A DNA stretch of 64,000 nucleotides. Origin: Bacteroidales bacterium (GTDB lineage: Bacteria > Bacteroidota > Bacteroidia > Bacteroidales > P3). Both the position numbers and the translations under genes were made by a program. The stretch covers positions 1 through 64,000 of the forward strand of contig JAGCUU010000036.1 of the NCBI GenBank assembly GCA_017962665.1, given 5' to 3'. This document shows positions 25,893-34,000 of the stretch, one piece after another; positions within the stretch are counted from its first letter, which is position 1; every line of letters starts with the position of its first letter. Under the pieces are notes generated by a model, which worked only from the letters and a program-made list of their open reading frames with translations, had not been told where the DNA came from and did no database searches.

Positions 25893-27000
25893 GTGACGAA
25901 GACACCGAATTGGCATAGATATCGATCATCAATGACCTGATTTTTCCGTCGTCGTATCTGGACAAATGCTCCAAAAATTTCTCTTTGGCAGCATTGTCAT
26001 ATTTATCGGCAAAAGCATTTTTTCCTGCCCTAATATCGTAGGCTATATAGTTGTTCGGCATATTTTTATAGCCCTGATGTATTCGCCCGTCGATAAGTGC
26101 AGCAAGCCATTTGAAGAAATCGCCGTCATCCTTTTTGTATTGTTTCAGATCTTCTGCATCGATTGGTTTACATATAGAGATATGTACATCGCCCTTAGGT
26201 TGCATAATGCCGGTGATGACACTGTTGAGGTCCTCGTTTTCCGATTTATGGTAGACCCCGTCGACAGTCAATGAAAGCTCCCTGGCTTTCAAATAATCAC
26301 ATGGTTCCCATTCGTATGATATAGAAACAGGGACAATATGGAGTTCCTCTATATTAGATATGAGGTCGCCCTTACCGCTGTGGGCGAACATTTTCAGCAA
26401 CGACGGCTCCGTCTGGTCATATCCGTTCTTGGTACGACCGTTACGCTGGGCAATCCATACCGATTCATGACGGGCGGTTATGACATATCGCATATAGGCT
26501 GACACCAATGCCATGCTTGAATAAAAACTGCGAAGAGAGCCACCGCGTTCCACCTTGAACATTTTGTTTATACGCCCCAACTCAATAACCAAAGGATGAC
26601 TCATCAAGTTGGCACCGAATGTGATATGGCATGTCTGCAAACCCATGTTATGCAGCACCTGCTGCAGCAAGAAAGCGTCAAGCGTAATGTCTCTGTGATT
26701 TGAAACGAAAAGCGAAGGCTTGCCGGATTGAATGTTTTCAGTGCCGCAATATGCAAATTTGCCCACCGAGAGCTCCTCTATCCTATGAATTGCGTCGTAC
26801 ATAAACGATTTTTGCAGCTCGTCCACCGTCTTCATAGACAAAAGACGGCTCTTGACAGCCTCAACATCAGTGTCGGGATATACAAATGAGGCAAGCTTAG
26901 GGAAAGAGGCATCGCCCACAAGCCTGTCCAATGCTGCGGGCAACTCGTCCTGTGTATAAGGTCTTATTGTATCAAACTCTTGCGGATAATAGTCTGGCAT
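25876..27000 (-). CDS. PlsC-like glycerol-phosphate acyltransferase, last gene of the polyene cluster
   Basis: A 374-residue acyltransferase of the PlsC/LPLAT type without an obvious signal peptide. The catalytic block SNHRDITLD is at residues 100-108, giving a His-x5-Asp spacing, one residue longer than the textbook His-x4-Asp. A lipid-binding segment follows (FGANLMSHPLVIELGRINKMF, VERGGSLRSFY). The likely reaction is transfer of an acyl chain to a glycerophosphate-type acceptor; in this position it may attach the polyene acid to a lipid. It is 18 bases downstream of the ligase gene, and its end overlaps the converging gene by 17 bases. Confidence 0.78.
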   Translation of the reverse strand: MPDYYPQEFDTIRPYTQDELPAALDRLVGDASFPKLASFVYPDTDVEAVKSRLLSMKTVDELQKSFMYDAIHRIEELSVGKFAYCGTENIQSGKPSLFVSNHRDITLDAFLLQQVLHNMGLQTCHITFGANLMSHPLVIELGRINKMFKVERGGSLRSFYSSMALVSAYMRYVITARHESVWIAQRNGRTKNGYDQTEPSLLKMFAHSGKGDLISNIEELHIVPVSISYEWEPCDYLKARELSLTVDGVYHKSENEDLNSVITGIMQPKGDVHISICKPIDAEDLKQYKKDDGDFFKWLAALIDGRIHQGYKNMPNNYIAYDIRAGKNAFADKYDNAAKEKFLEHLSRYDDGKIRSLMIDIYANSVSSSLNSRP

Positions 27001-27018
27001 GATCGGGATTTGGGTAAT

Positions 27019-28320
27019 TCAGTTTTTCTTTCTTAAGTCAATAAATTTCACAGGCTTTCTACTCTTCTCAGGGAAATTGATACGGTGTATTTCGTCGGAA
27101 GGGAGGATTTCAATCTTTGGAGCTACGCGAATACGTGAACGGAAACGGTCCTTGAGCTCCTTGACGACATTATCCTCATTCATATCCGCATTTCTAAGTC
27201 CCACTTTTACAACCACATCATCTGTGCCTGTATCATTCGTGTCTACATATATCACGTAATTTTCCACATAGTCGGTATTGTCAAGAACATCATTGATAGC
27301 CGGCGGGTAAAGTGTGGTTCCTTTCAGCTTAATCATGTTGTTCTTTCTTCCAATCAGAGGTGTCAGACGATATGAATAACGCCCGCATTTACACTGGGAA
27401 GTGCATTTAGCTGCGACATCGCCGGTGCGGAAACGCAAGAGAGGCATACCTTCAACGCCAAGGGTGGTGACGACAATCTCACCTGGCTCACCGTCGGGTA
27501 CAGGCTTATCGTCTTCGCCAATTATCTCAACAATAATAAGTTCAGGATGCACATGGCCACCCATACCATATTCACACTCGGAGAATGTGGCCGACATCTC
27601 CGTCGACGAGTAAGTGGCAAAAAGCTTCACTTCAGGCCATTTCTCTGTGATACGACATCCCAACAGGTTAAGTTGGAAATTCTGGTCGCGCAGACCCTCG
27701 CCGATACCAATAATACGACGTACGCTGGAGTTACGGTAGTCTATGCCGTGCGACTCAGCATATTCTATCAGCCTCAGTATAAACGACGGAACGCACATGA
27801 TGGTATCAGGATGAATACGCTGGATAGTGTCCCATTGCAATTCAGGAATGCCGTTGCCCACCCTTATGATTGAAGCGCCCAGCTCTCTTATTCCCAAAAA
27901 ATAGGCCAGACCAGCCATGAAACGCTTGTCTATGGTAGTCATCAGCTGCAGTATATTGCCAGGATGAAGACCGGCGCAGGCAAACGATTTCTTTTCGTTA
28001 TATGCAAGACGCTGAAGATCAAGCTCGGTACAGGCGAAGGTAACAGGGTCGCCCAACGTTCCTGAAGTGGTGATATAGTCTATTATTTTTTCTTTGGGGC
28101 AACAGAGTATATCCTGGCTGTGAAGCTGGAGGTCTCGTTTTGTCGTGAAGGGTATTCGCGTCAAGTCTTCAAGATGCTTGATAGTGGAGATATCTATGTG
28201 CTCCCTTTCGAACATCCGACTGTAAAAAGGGGATTTTTCCTGAAGATATTGCAGGGCTTTCTGCAACAGTTTCTCCTGAAACTCTTTTATTTCCTGAGGC
28301 GACTTATATTCTATATCCAT
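27019..28320 (-). CDS. PaaK-like adenylate-forming acid-CoA (or ACP) ligase
   Basis: A 433-residue enzyme of the phenylacetate-CoA ligase branch of the AMP-forming superfamily. The ATP-binding P-loop-like motif is TTSGTLGDP near residue 84-92, then FATYSSTEMSATFSE, and RFRTGDVAA near the hinge to a small C-terminal domain (IGRKNNMIKLKG). It would activate an aromatic or polyene acid as an acyl adenylate and pass it to CoA or an ACP. In this cluster the natural partner is the arylacrylic acid made by the ammonia-lyase at the other end. It sits between the esterase and acyltransferase genes, with gaps of 15 and 18 bases. Confidence 0.85.
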   Translation of the reverse strand: MDIEYKSPQEIKEFQEKLLQKALQYLQEKSPFYSRMFEREHIDISTIKHLEDLTRIPFTTKRDLQLHSQDILCCPKEKIIDYITTSGTLGDPVTFACTELDLQRLAYNEKKSFACAGLHPGNILQLMTTIDKRFMAGLAYFLGIRELGASIIRVGNGIPELQWDTIQRIHPDTIMCVPSFILRLIEYAESHGIDYRNSSVRRIIGIGEGLRDQNFQLNLLGCRITEKWPEVKLFATYSSTEMSATFSECEYGMGGHVHPELIIVEIIGEDDKPVPDGEPGEIVVTTLGVEGMPLLRFRTGDVAAKCTSQCKCGRYSYRLTPLIGRKNNMIKLKGTTLYPPAINDVLDNTDYVENYVIYVDTNDTGTDDVVVKVGLRNADMNEDNVVKELKDRFRSRIRVAPKIEILPSDEIHRINFPEKSRKPVKFIDLRKKN

Positions 28321-28335
28321 ATCCAGAATACCAAA

Positions 28336-29190
28336 TTAATATTCAACAATAAAAAGGTTTTTCAGCCATTTCAAGAACGACCATTTCCATTCGCGGCTTT
28401 GCGAGGAGCCTTTCGATTCGTTGACACCGAAGCCGTGACCTCCTGTCTGGAATAATTGATAGAAATGAGGTACATTGTTGGCTGTCAACGAAGAGTCAAG
28501 CAAAGGGTAGTTGCGATAATCTACAACGGGGTCATCGACACATCCTATAAGGAACACCGGCGGACATTTGTCTGTCACCTGACGCTCAATAGACCACCTG
28601 TCCATCCGCGAAGCTGTCTGCATATGTCTCTCTCCAAGAAGTCCGCGCCGCGAACGTTTATGAACACACTCCTCTGTCATCGTGACGACGGGGTAAATGG
28701 CACCGACAAAGGCAGGCTTTATGCCGTTCTTTGTCACTGCCTGACTCAACACGAGGTGTCCTCCTGCCGAAAAGCCGACCATGCCTATATGGTCTGGGGT
28801 CAACCCATATTCTGCGGCATTGTCCCGAAGCCACCTCAAGGCCGCCTGGCCGTCGTTATACATGTCTGGAGCGACATTCCCACGGAAACAGATACGGGCG
28901 TGAGAGAACCACGACCACCATCCGGCGACACGATAGCGAAGGACAAAGGCACTAATACCATTCTCTTGAAAAAACTTGGCCACCTCCACACCTTCATTCT
29001 CATAATCAAGCCAGCAATAACTGCCTCCCGGACATACAATCACAGCGACATCAGAACCCTGCACAGGATATAACTCAAGAGTGACCTTTCTGCATTGACT
29101 CGAATCATCAGGATAGAGACGAACGACAGCCTGTCCCTCTACAGAAAGGACAAACACAAGGAAAAGACTAATGACGACAAACCGTTTCAC
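28336..29190 (-). CDS. Exported alpha/beta-hydrolase (esterase-like)
   Basis: A 284-residue hydrolase with a signal peptide (to VEGQA). The oxyanion motif PGGSYCW lies at about residues 54-60, the nucleophile motif GFSAGGH gives Ser141, a late Asp in CVDDPVVDY and a final His in GGHGFGV complete the triad. This is the BD-FAE/esterase-lipase pattern common in Bacteroidota carbohydrate esterases. Inside the polyene cluster it may cut or exchange an ester of the product at the cell surface. The start is GTG. The gap to the ligase gene is 15 bases. Confidence 0.8.
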   Translation of the reverse strand: MKRFVVISLFLVFVLSVEGQAVVRLYPDDSSQCRKVTLELYPVQGSDVAVIVCPGGSYCWLDYENEGVEVAKFFQENGISAFVLRYRVAGWWSWFSHARICFRGNVAPDMYNDGQAALRWLRDNAAEYGLTPDHIGMVGFSAGGHLVLSQAVTKNGIKPAFVGAIYPVVTMTEECVHKRSRRGLLGERHMQTASRMDRWSIERQVTDKCPPVFLIGCVDDPVVDYRNYPLLDSSLTANNVPHFYQLFQTGGHGFGVNESKGSSQSREWKWSFLKWLKNLFIVEY

Positions 29191-29211
29191 TGGGATTTTG
29201 CTATATAAATA

Positions 29212-29574
29212 TCAATCGTCAAAAATCTTTTTCACCTCCTCGGAAGTGAGTTGGCGATACATCTTGCCCTTTTCAGCCTTGAAGTCAACCTCGAAATACT
29301 CTTCATCATAAAACGAGAGTTTTGAGTTAGTGTCGGGATTGCATTCGATGTACTTAATATTGGAAATATCCAAACCTTTAGCCTTGCATATCTGTTCGGC
29401 GAGGGATTGTCCCGCATAAGTCACGGATGTACCTGGGTTATCTTGATACAATTCAGTCACAATGACATACGTCACACCGTCACGCTGCCTAATCTTAAGG
29501 CCACAACAGGAGGGCATATCCCATTGGCCGTTAAATTGGAATATCTCGTCGTAATATTTTTCTGAAACCCGCAT
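29212..29574 (-). CDS. Small protein of unknown function in the polyene cluster
   Basis: A 120-residue acidic protein with no signal peptide or membrane segment. It has a PSCCG motif near residue 21-25 followed by a predicted beta-rich stretch (LKIRQRDGVTYVIVTELY). I do not recognise a family. It lies between the radical SAM gene (33 bases upstream) and the esterase gene (21 bases downstream) on the same strand, so it is probably expressed with them. Confidence 0.65.
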   Translation of the reverse strand: MRVSEKYYDEIFQFNGQWDMPSCCGLKIRQRDGVTYVIVTELYQDNPGTSVTYAGQSLAEQICKAKGLDISNIKYIECNPDTNSKLSFYDEEYFEVDFKAEKGKMYRQLTSEEVKKIFDD

Positions 29575-29607
29575 TTGATTAATATTAATACACCATGATT
29601 CTGTTAC

Positions 29608-30903
29608 TTACTTTTGAGACGCACCTATATTGCGGACCACATCGTGACCAAACGATTTGTTTGCCAGTGCCCTGTTGCGTGGGCGGTAAGTACCCTCCTC
29701 CATTTCACGGAGAGCGACATTGCAAAACAGGCGGAACATCTTCTGCTCCTGGCTCTCGGAAGCATAGAAATGCTTCCATGCATAGTCATATACGTCCTGC
29801 AGCTTTTCAGGGGTCATGTGTTTGGGCTGGAAAACCACTTGACCGGCATTATAATGATCCCAATCAAAGTCGAAGATACGACCCTGACGAAGGAGATCGT
29901 CATACGATTTGGTGTGGGGGAAAGGAGTGAGAACCGTGAATTCCGCAAGGTCAAGGTCTATCTCGCCGAGGAAATCGATAAGACGCTTGCAGTCATCTTC
30001 TGTCTGGTTGTCGAGGCCGAGAAGTATGGTGCCTTCCACACCTATGCCATAGTCATGATAGCGTTTCACGCGCTCCTTGATATAGTCAGATGTGTCGTAA
30101 ACAGCTTGATAAACATACCAGGCTCCAGCTTTGGCAGCCAAATCGAGCACTTCTGGATCGTCCTCTATGGTATGGCTTATCCATTTTTTCTTTAGAGGAG
30201 CTATTGCCCTGAAGAGTTCTTTTTCCCATTCTTTGTTCTGAGCCAATGAATTATCGACAATAAACAACCTGTTATTATCGATGGCAGCCATATCCTCAAC
30301 CACTTTGTCTATAGGACGAGGACGGAACTTGCGCCCACCCAGATAGGAGACAGCACAGGGATAGCAGCTGAAACGGCATCCGCGGGAGGCATGGAAAAGG
30401 TCTACCATCTGTACACCTTTATGGTTGTAAAGATCACGTTTGTAAAGATCGCGTCTACAAGGTCCCACACTTTCAATGGGAGGTTGATTGCCCATAAAAT
30501 TGTAGACCTTCTTGAGACAACCGTTTTGCCAATCAATGATCTGCTGTTCCGAACGTCCTTCCGATTCACCCAGCAACACACTATCCATGTGGTTCACCAT
30601 CTCATCGGCATGAAGCATGGTGGATATTCCACCTGCCAGCACCTGCTTGCCTCTGCGATGATACTCGTCGGCAATAGCCCACGAGCGCTTCACCTGTGTG
30701 CTTAGCATAACCGAAACGGCTACGAGATCGCAATCCTCATCAAAGTCAATCTCCTCAACATTCTCGTCAGTAAACGAAATATCGACATAATCCGGCAGGG
30801 TTGCTGCATAGGCGACAGGCCCATGAGGCGGAAGATTGAAGGTAGTTTGGCCTCTCAACTTCTGCCATTTGGGATATATCAGTTTCAGTTTCAACCTGTT
30901 CAT
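29608..30903 (-). CDS. B12-binding-domain radical SAM protein
   Basis: A 431-residue protein. The first 130 residues have the Rossmann-like layout of cobalamin-binding radical SAM proteins (DLVAVSVMLSTQ, KQVLAGGIS), but the classical DxHxxG cobalamin ligand motif is not seen. The radical SAM triad is C176, C180, C183 in SRGCRFSCYPCAV. The core continues through DNSLAQNKEWEKELF and GTILLGLDNQTEDD, with a helical tail. Such enzymes methylate unactivated carbons, form C-C bonds or rearrange rings. It is the first gene behind a probable internal promoter. A role in tailoring the polyene or its head group is inference. Confidence 0.85.
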   Translation of the reverse strand: MNRLKLKLIYPKWQKLRGQTTFNLPPHGPVAYAATLPDYVDISFTDENVEEIDFDEDCDLVAVSVMLSTQVKRSWAIADEYHRRGKQVLAGGISTMLHADEMVNHMDSVLLGESEGRSEQQIIDWQNGCLKKVYNFMGNQPPIESVGPCRRDLYKRDLYNHKGVQMVDLFHASRGCRFSCYPCAVSYLGGRKFRPRPIDKVVEDMAAIDNNRLFIVDNSLAQNKEWEKELFRAIAPLKKKWISHTIEDDPEVLDLAAKAGAWYVYQAVYDTSDYIKERVKRYHDYGIGVEGTILLGLDNQTEDDCKRLIDFLGEIDLDLAEFTVLTPFPHTKSYDDLLRQGRIFDFDWDHYNAGQVVFQPKHMTPEKLQDVYDYAWKHFYASESQEQKMFRLFCNVALREMEEGTYRPRNRALANKSFGHDVVRNIGASQK

Positions 30904-30934
30904 TGCATTTTTATAATATTGTATAAAAATGCAA
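30903..30934. promoter_or_regulatory. 13-bp inverted repeat in the leader of the radical SAM gene
   Basis: TTGCATTTTTATA and TATAAAAATGCAA form a perfect inverted repeat with the six-base spacer ATATTG. The left arm touches the start codon (30901-30903) and the right arm enters the -7 box, so bound protein or a hairpin here could control transcription or translation. Confidence 0.5.
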
Positions 30935-30960
30935 AATTACAAAATAATTTTAATACCCAA
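30932..30960 (-). promoter_or_regulatory. Probable internal promoter of the polyene cluster
   Basis: On the minus strand TTG (30960-30958) and TAATTTTG (30939-30932) fit the Bacteroidota promoter consensus with about 21 bases between box starts. Transcription would start near 30925, shortly before the radical SAM ATG. The -33 part lies inside the end of the FAD-enzyme gene. Confidence 0.45.
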
Positions 30961-33900
30961 AACCTTCTCCACAGTAAACAACGATGTAATAGCCACTCCG
31001 CACATTCCATGGAGGTTTACGTTCTGTCCGGTAAGAAACAGATTCTTCACTTTGGTGTTTACCGAAAGCCTTGTCTCCATCGGATGGTTACAGTCGTTAT
31101 GGAAACCATACATTGCACCGTATGGAACTCCGTAAAAATCCCTTATTGTAAGTGGAGAGGATGAATACACAGACTCGATGCCATCTGAAATTGCCACGTC
31201 GAAATGACTGAGACTATCGACAACTATCGACTGCAATTCACTCTTCAATTTATAGTAAGCCTCTGGACGACGCCCCGTATGGCTATCAGCCCATTGCTCA
31301 AACCATTCGTATGGAGCTGGTGAGAGCACTGTCATCGAGCTTGCGAAAACACTATTTTCTGAATCCGGTTCAGTAACAGCCATCATACAGCGTGGCCACT
31401 CCTCACGACCCACCGGAGCAGCATCCCATGCGTTGTTAGGCATAGATGACGACAATGTTCCATGAGTCTTTGCCATGAAATATAGTGGATGGGCATAATG
31501 CCTTACTGTCTCTGTCTTGAATTTTATATAGACTTTAAACGCCGAGTAACTATAAGGAGCCTCATTGATTCTGTTTCTAAAAGAGGGTGGGAATGCTCCT
31601 GCACTGGAGATGGCTACAAGTCTGCGTGGGTCGATGTCTGAAATATAGTGCTCCGCTGTATAGTGCTGTCCCGATGAGGTTTGCAAATCAACCACCCGAC
31701 GATCTTCGACATTGAGCGAAACCACCTCTTCACCGGTAATGATCTCACCCCCTGCGCCACGTATCACATTGGCGAGTGCATCGGCCATACACTGGCTACC
31801 GTTGCGGAACATATAAGAACCTTCGATATGAAGGACATTAACCATTGCATGCTCATAGGCTGGGGTCTCCCCTTTCTTGCCGGCATACAGGGGTGCAAGA
31901 TAGGACAACAGTGCCTTTAGCTGATTGTCATGTATAAAATGTCCGACAAAGACATCGGCAGGCCAAAGGAAATCATCGGAAAACGACGGTAGCTCCATAC
32001 TTGTGTTTTTTAAGGCCGACATCTCTTCGTCGTACAGCCTGTAAATTGCATCAACATAAGCTTCTATGCCTTCCCTCTCGTGTGGAAACAGCGAGATTAG
32101 ATACTCCGTATATCTTTTTCTCCCACGTGGGAGTCTGATACTCTTTCCGTTTACCTCTATTCCAAATATCTCGTCAAAGCAGTCTTCATCCGTCGGCACT
32201 GCCGATATCTCTTCAGTGATGCCCAGGTAATCGCATATACCACGCAGCACACCGCCAACCTGCATTCCTCCGAAGACATGCATTCCCGTGGGGAATCGCA
32301 CTCCACCACGGACAAACGTCTGAAGTCCGCCGCCGAGAATGCGGTTCTTTTCAATCACCGTCACCTTCTTCCCAGCCTTTGCGAGCAGGGCTCCTGTGAA
32401 GAGTCCGCCAAGACCCCCGCCAAGAATAACGACATTATGTGATGGCTTATCAATGTTTTTTTGTACAGGTATACATGTCTTGCACACCTGCTTGTCTCTC
32501 TGCTCCAATAGGGTTTTACAGACATTCATCGAACCGATGAGGACGCCAAGAATTCCATGCGAATTGATGTTTTGTCCCACAAGGAGCAGATTTGGTAGCT
32601 TTGTACGATACGACACCCTTGATGTAAAACCTTTAGTGACGTCGGGCATTATGCCATACATTGAACCGTCAGGTGTACACGTATAGTCACGGTATGTAAG
32701 CGGCGTTGCCGTATAATATGATTCGATTTTGTCACCTATTCCAGGAAACTCCTCTTCAAGTGCGACAAGCATCTGCAGGGCTTTTTTATGTTTAAACGCC
32801 TCATACCCATTGCCTCTACACATCAGCGAGGTATTTGTCCATCGCTCCAATTCTCCCGCCTCCATATAAGAAAGCATCACCCCACTTTTTGCAAAACGGG
32901 GTTCCTGTTCATGACAATGGTGCATATAAAGATAGCCGACAGGCCAAGACTCATCGGTATACTCACCAAGCGTCCACGGGTTGCCTCTCCTGTAGCAGAA
33001 GAAATTGGAATTGATATAAGGGACCTGATTCTCTTTGAACTTGATGAATAGTGAAAACACCGAAGTGGTATTCTGCAACGACTTTATTCTATCAGAATAG
33101 GAATTCCTGAAAGCCCCTTCATCAACCAAATCCACCATACGTGCCGGATGAATATCCGAGATAAAGATATCGCCTTCATAGTTGCGTTCCTCCCTGTCTG
33201 TAACAAATCTTACCCTGCCGTTCTCACACCTTATCTTTGTCACCATTCTGTTCGTCAATATCCTTCCTCCGTTTTCAACTATCACCTCACGTAATGCCTT
33301 AGCGATATTGTCGCTTCCCCCAACAACACGGTATGTCCCTCTGTTGTAGAAGTCCCTGATAAAGGCATGCAGGGCAAACGGCGTTTTGTCCTTGACACCT
33401 GCATAAAGCGGCATGTTTCCGACCAAAACGGCACGCAAAAGCGAGTCGTCAATCAATTCGTTCAATTTTTCATTAAGACTGCAAGTCAACAGACTTTGGT
33501 ATAGACTATTCGGAAGACCTGATTTCGACTCGATGCTATATCCTTTTTCCCTTTCACCGCCATAATACGGAGCAACCGAAGCCACGGCGTCCACCATCTG
33601 CCAATATTGTTTTAGCGCTTCACCTTGCGATGGGAACCGTTCAAGGAAAGACTCTGACATCTTCTCCCTGCCATTGGCGAACGGGAAGCGTTCCCCTCCT
33701 ATTGAGACGACATCGTATGCCTCCTCGTTCAGCTTAGAAAAACGCAGTTTTTCCTTGATGCCGAAAAGTTCCAGATAGTTTGACAATATCTCACCCTTGC
33801 CCACACTGCCTACTATATGCATCCCCGTCTCGAATTTTACACCATCGCGCTCAAAGCATTGTAAACATCCTCCTATCTGGGCACCCTGTTCGAGAACAGT

Positions 33901-33996
33901 CACATCGAATCCCTCTTTCGACAGCATAGCCCCTGCCGATAAACCTCCGAGTCCGCCACCTATAATGACAACCGTGTGCAATCCGTTCTGCCCCAT
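30937..33996 (-). CDS. Tandem fused FAD-dependent oxidoreductase (two CrtI/retinol-saturase-like units)
   Basis: A 1019-residue cytoplasmic or membrane-associated protein made of two full-length homologous halves. Each starts with a dinucleotide-binding motif: GGGLGGLSAGAML near residue 13 and GGGLGGLFTGALL near 523. Each then shows GG(C/G)LQ(C/T)F, GxxFxTGMH, a central substrate part (LPLYAGVKDKTPFALH against LAPLYAGKKGETPAYEH) and the C-terminal FAD motif (LLVGQNINSHGILGVLIGS against LFLTGQNVNLHGMCGVAITS). The family includes phytoene desaturases and all-trans-retinol 13,14-reductases, which add or remove hydrogens on conjugated chains. A duplicated copy in an aryl polyene cluster suggests saturation, desaturation or isomerisation of the polyene. 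It follows the exporter gene after 4 bases. Confidence 0.88.
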   Translation of the reverse strand: MGQNGLHTVVIIGGGLGGLSAGAMLSKEGFDVTVLEQGAQIGGCLQCFERDGVKFETGMHIVGSVGKGEILSNYLELFGIKEKLRFSKLNEEAYDVVSIGGERFPFANGREKMSESFLERFPSQGEALKQYWQMVDAVASVAPYYGGEREKGYSIESKSGLPNSLYQSLLTCSLNEKLNELIDDSLLRAVLVGNMPLYAGVKDKTPFALHAFIRDFYNRGTYRVVGGSDNIAKALREVIVENGGRILTNRMVTKIRCENGRVRFVTDREERNYEGDIFISDIHPARMVDLVDEGAFRNSYSDRIKSLQNTTSVFSLFIKFKENQVPYINSNFFCYRRGNPWTLGEYTDESWPVGYLYMHHCHEQEPRFAKSGVMLSYMEAGELERWTNTSLMCRGNGYEAFKHKKALQMLVALEEEFPGIGDKIESYYTATPLTYRDYTCTPDGSMYGIMPDVTKGFTSRVSYRTKLPNLLLVGQNINSHGILGVLIGSMNVCKTLLEQRDKQVCKTCIPVQKNIDKPSHNVVILGGGLGGLFTGALLAKAGKKVTVIEKNRILGGGLQTFVRGGVRFPTGMHVFGGMQVGGVLRGICDYLGITEEISAVPTDEDCFDEIFGIEVNGKSIRLPRGRKRYTEYLISLFPHEREGIEAYVDAIYRLYDEEMSALKNTSMELPSFSDDFLWPADVFVGHFIHDNQLKALLSYLAPLYAGKKGETPAYEHAMVNVLHIEGSYMFRNGSQCMADALANVIRGAGGEIITGEEVVSLNVEDRRVVDLQTSSGQHYTAEHYISDIDPRRLVAISSAGAFPPSFRNRINEAPYSYSAFKVYIKFKTETVRHYAHPLYFMAKTHGTLSSSMPNNAWDAAPVGREEWPRCMMAVTEPDSENSVFASSMTVLSPAPYEWFEQWADSHTGRRPEAYYKLKSELQSIVVDSLSHFDVAISDGIESVYSSSPLTIRDFYGVPYGAMYGFHNDCNHPMETRLSVNTKVKNLFLTGQNVNLHGMCGVAITSLFTVEKVLGIKIIL

Positions 33997-34000
33997 AAGT

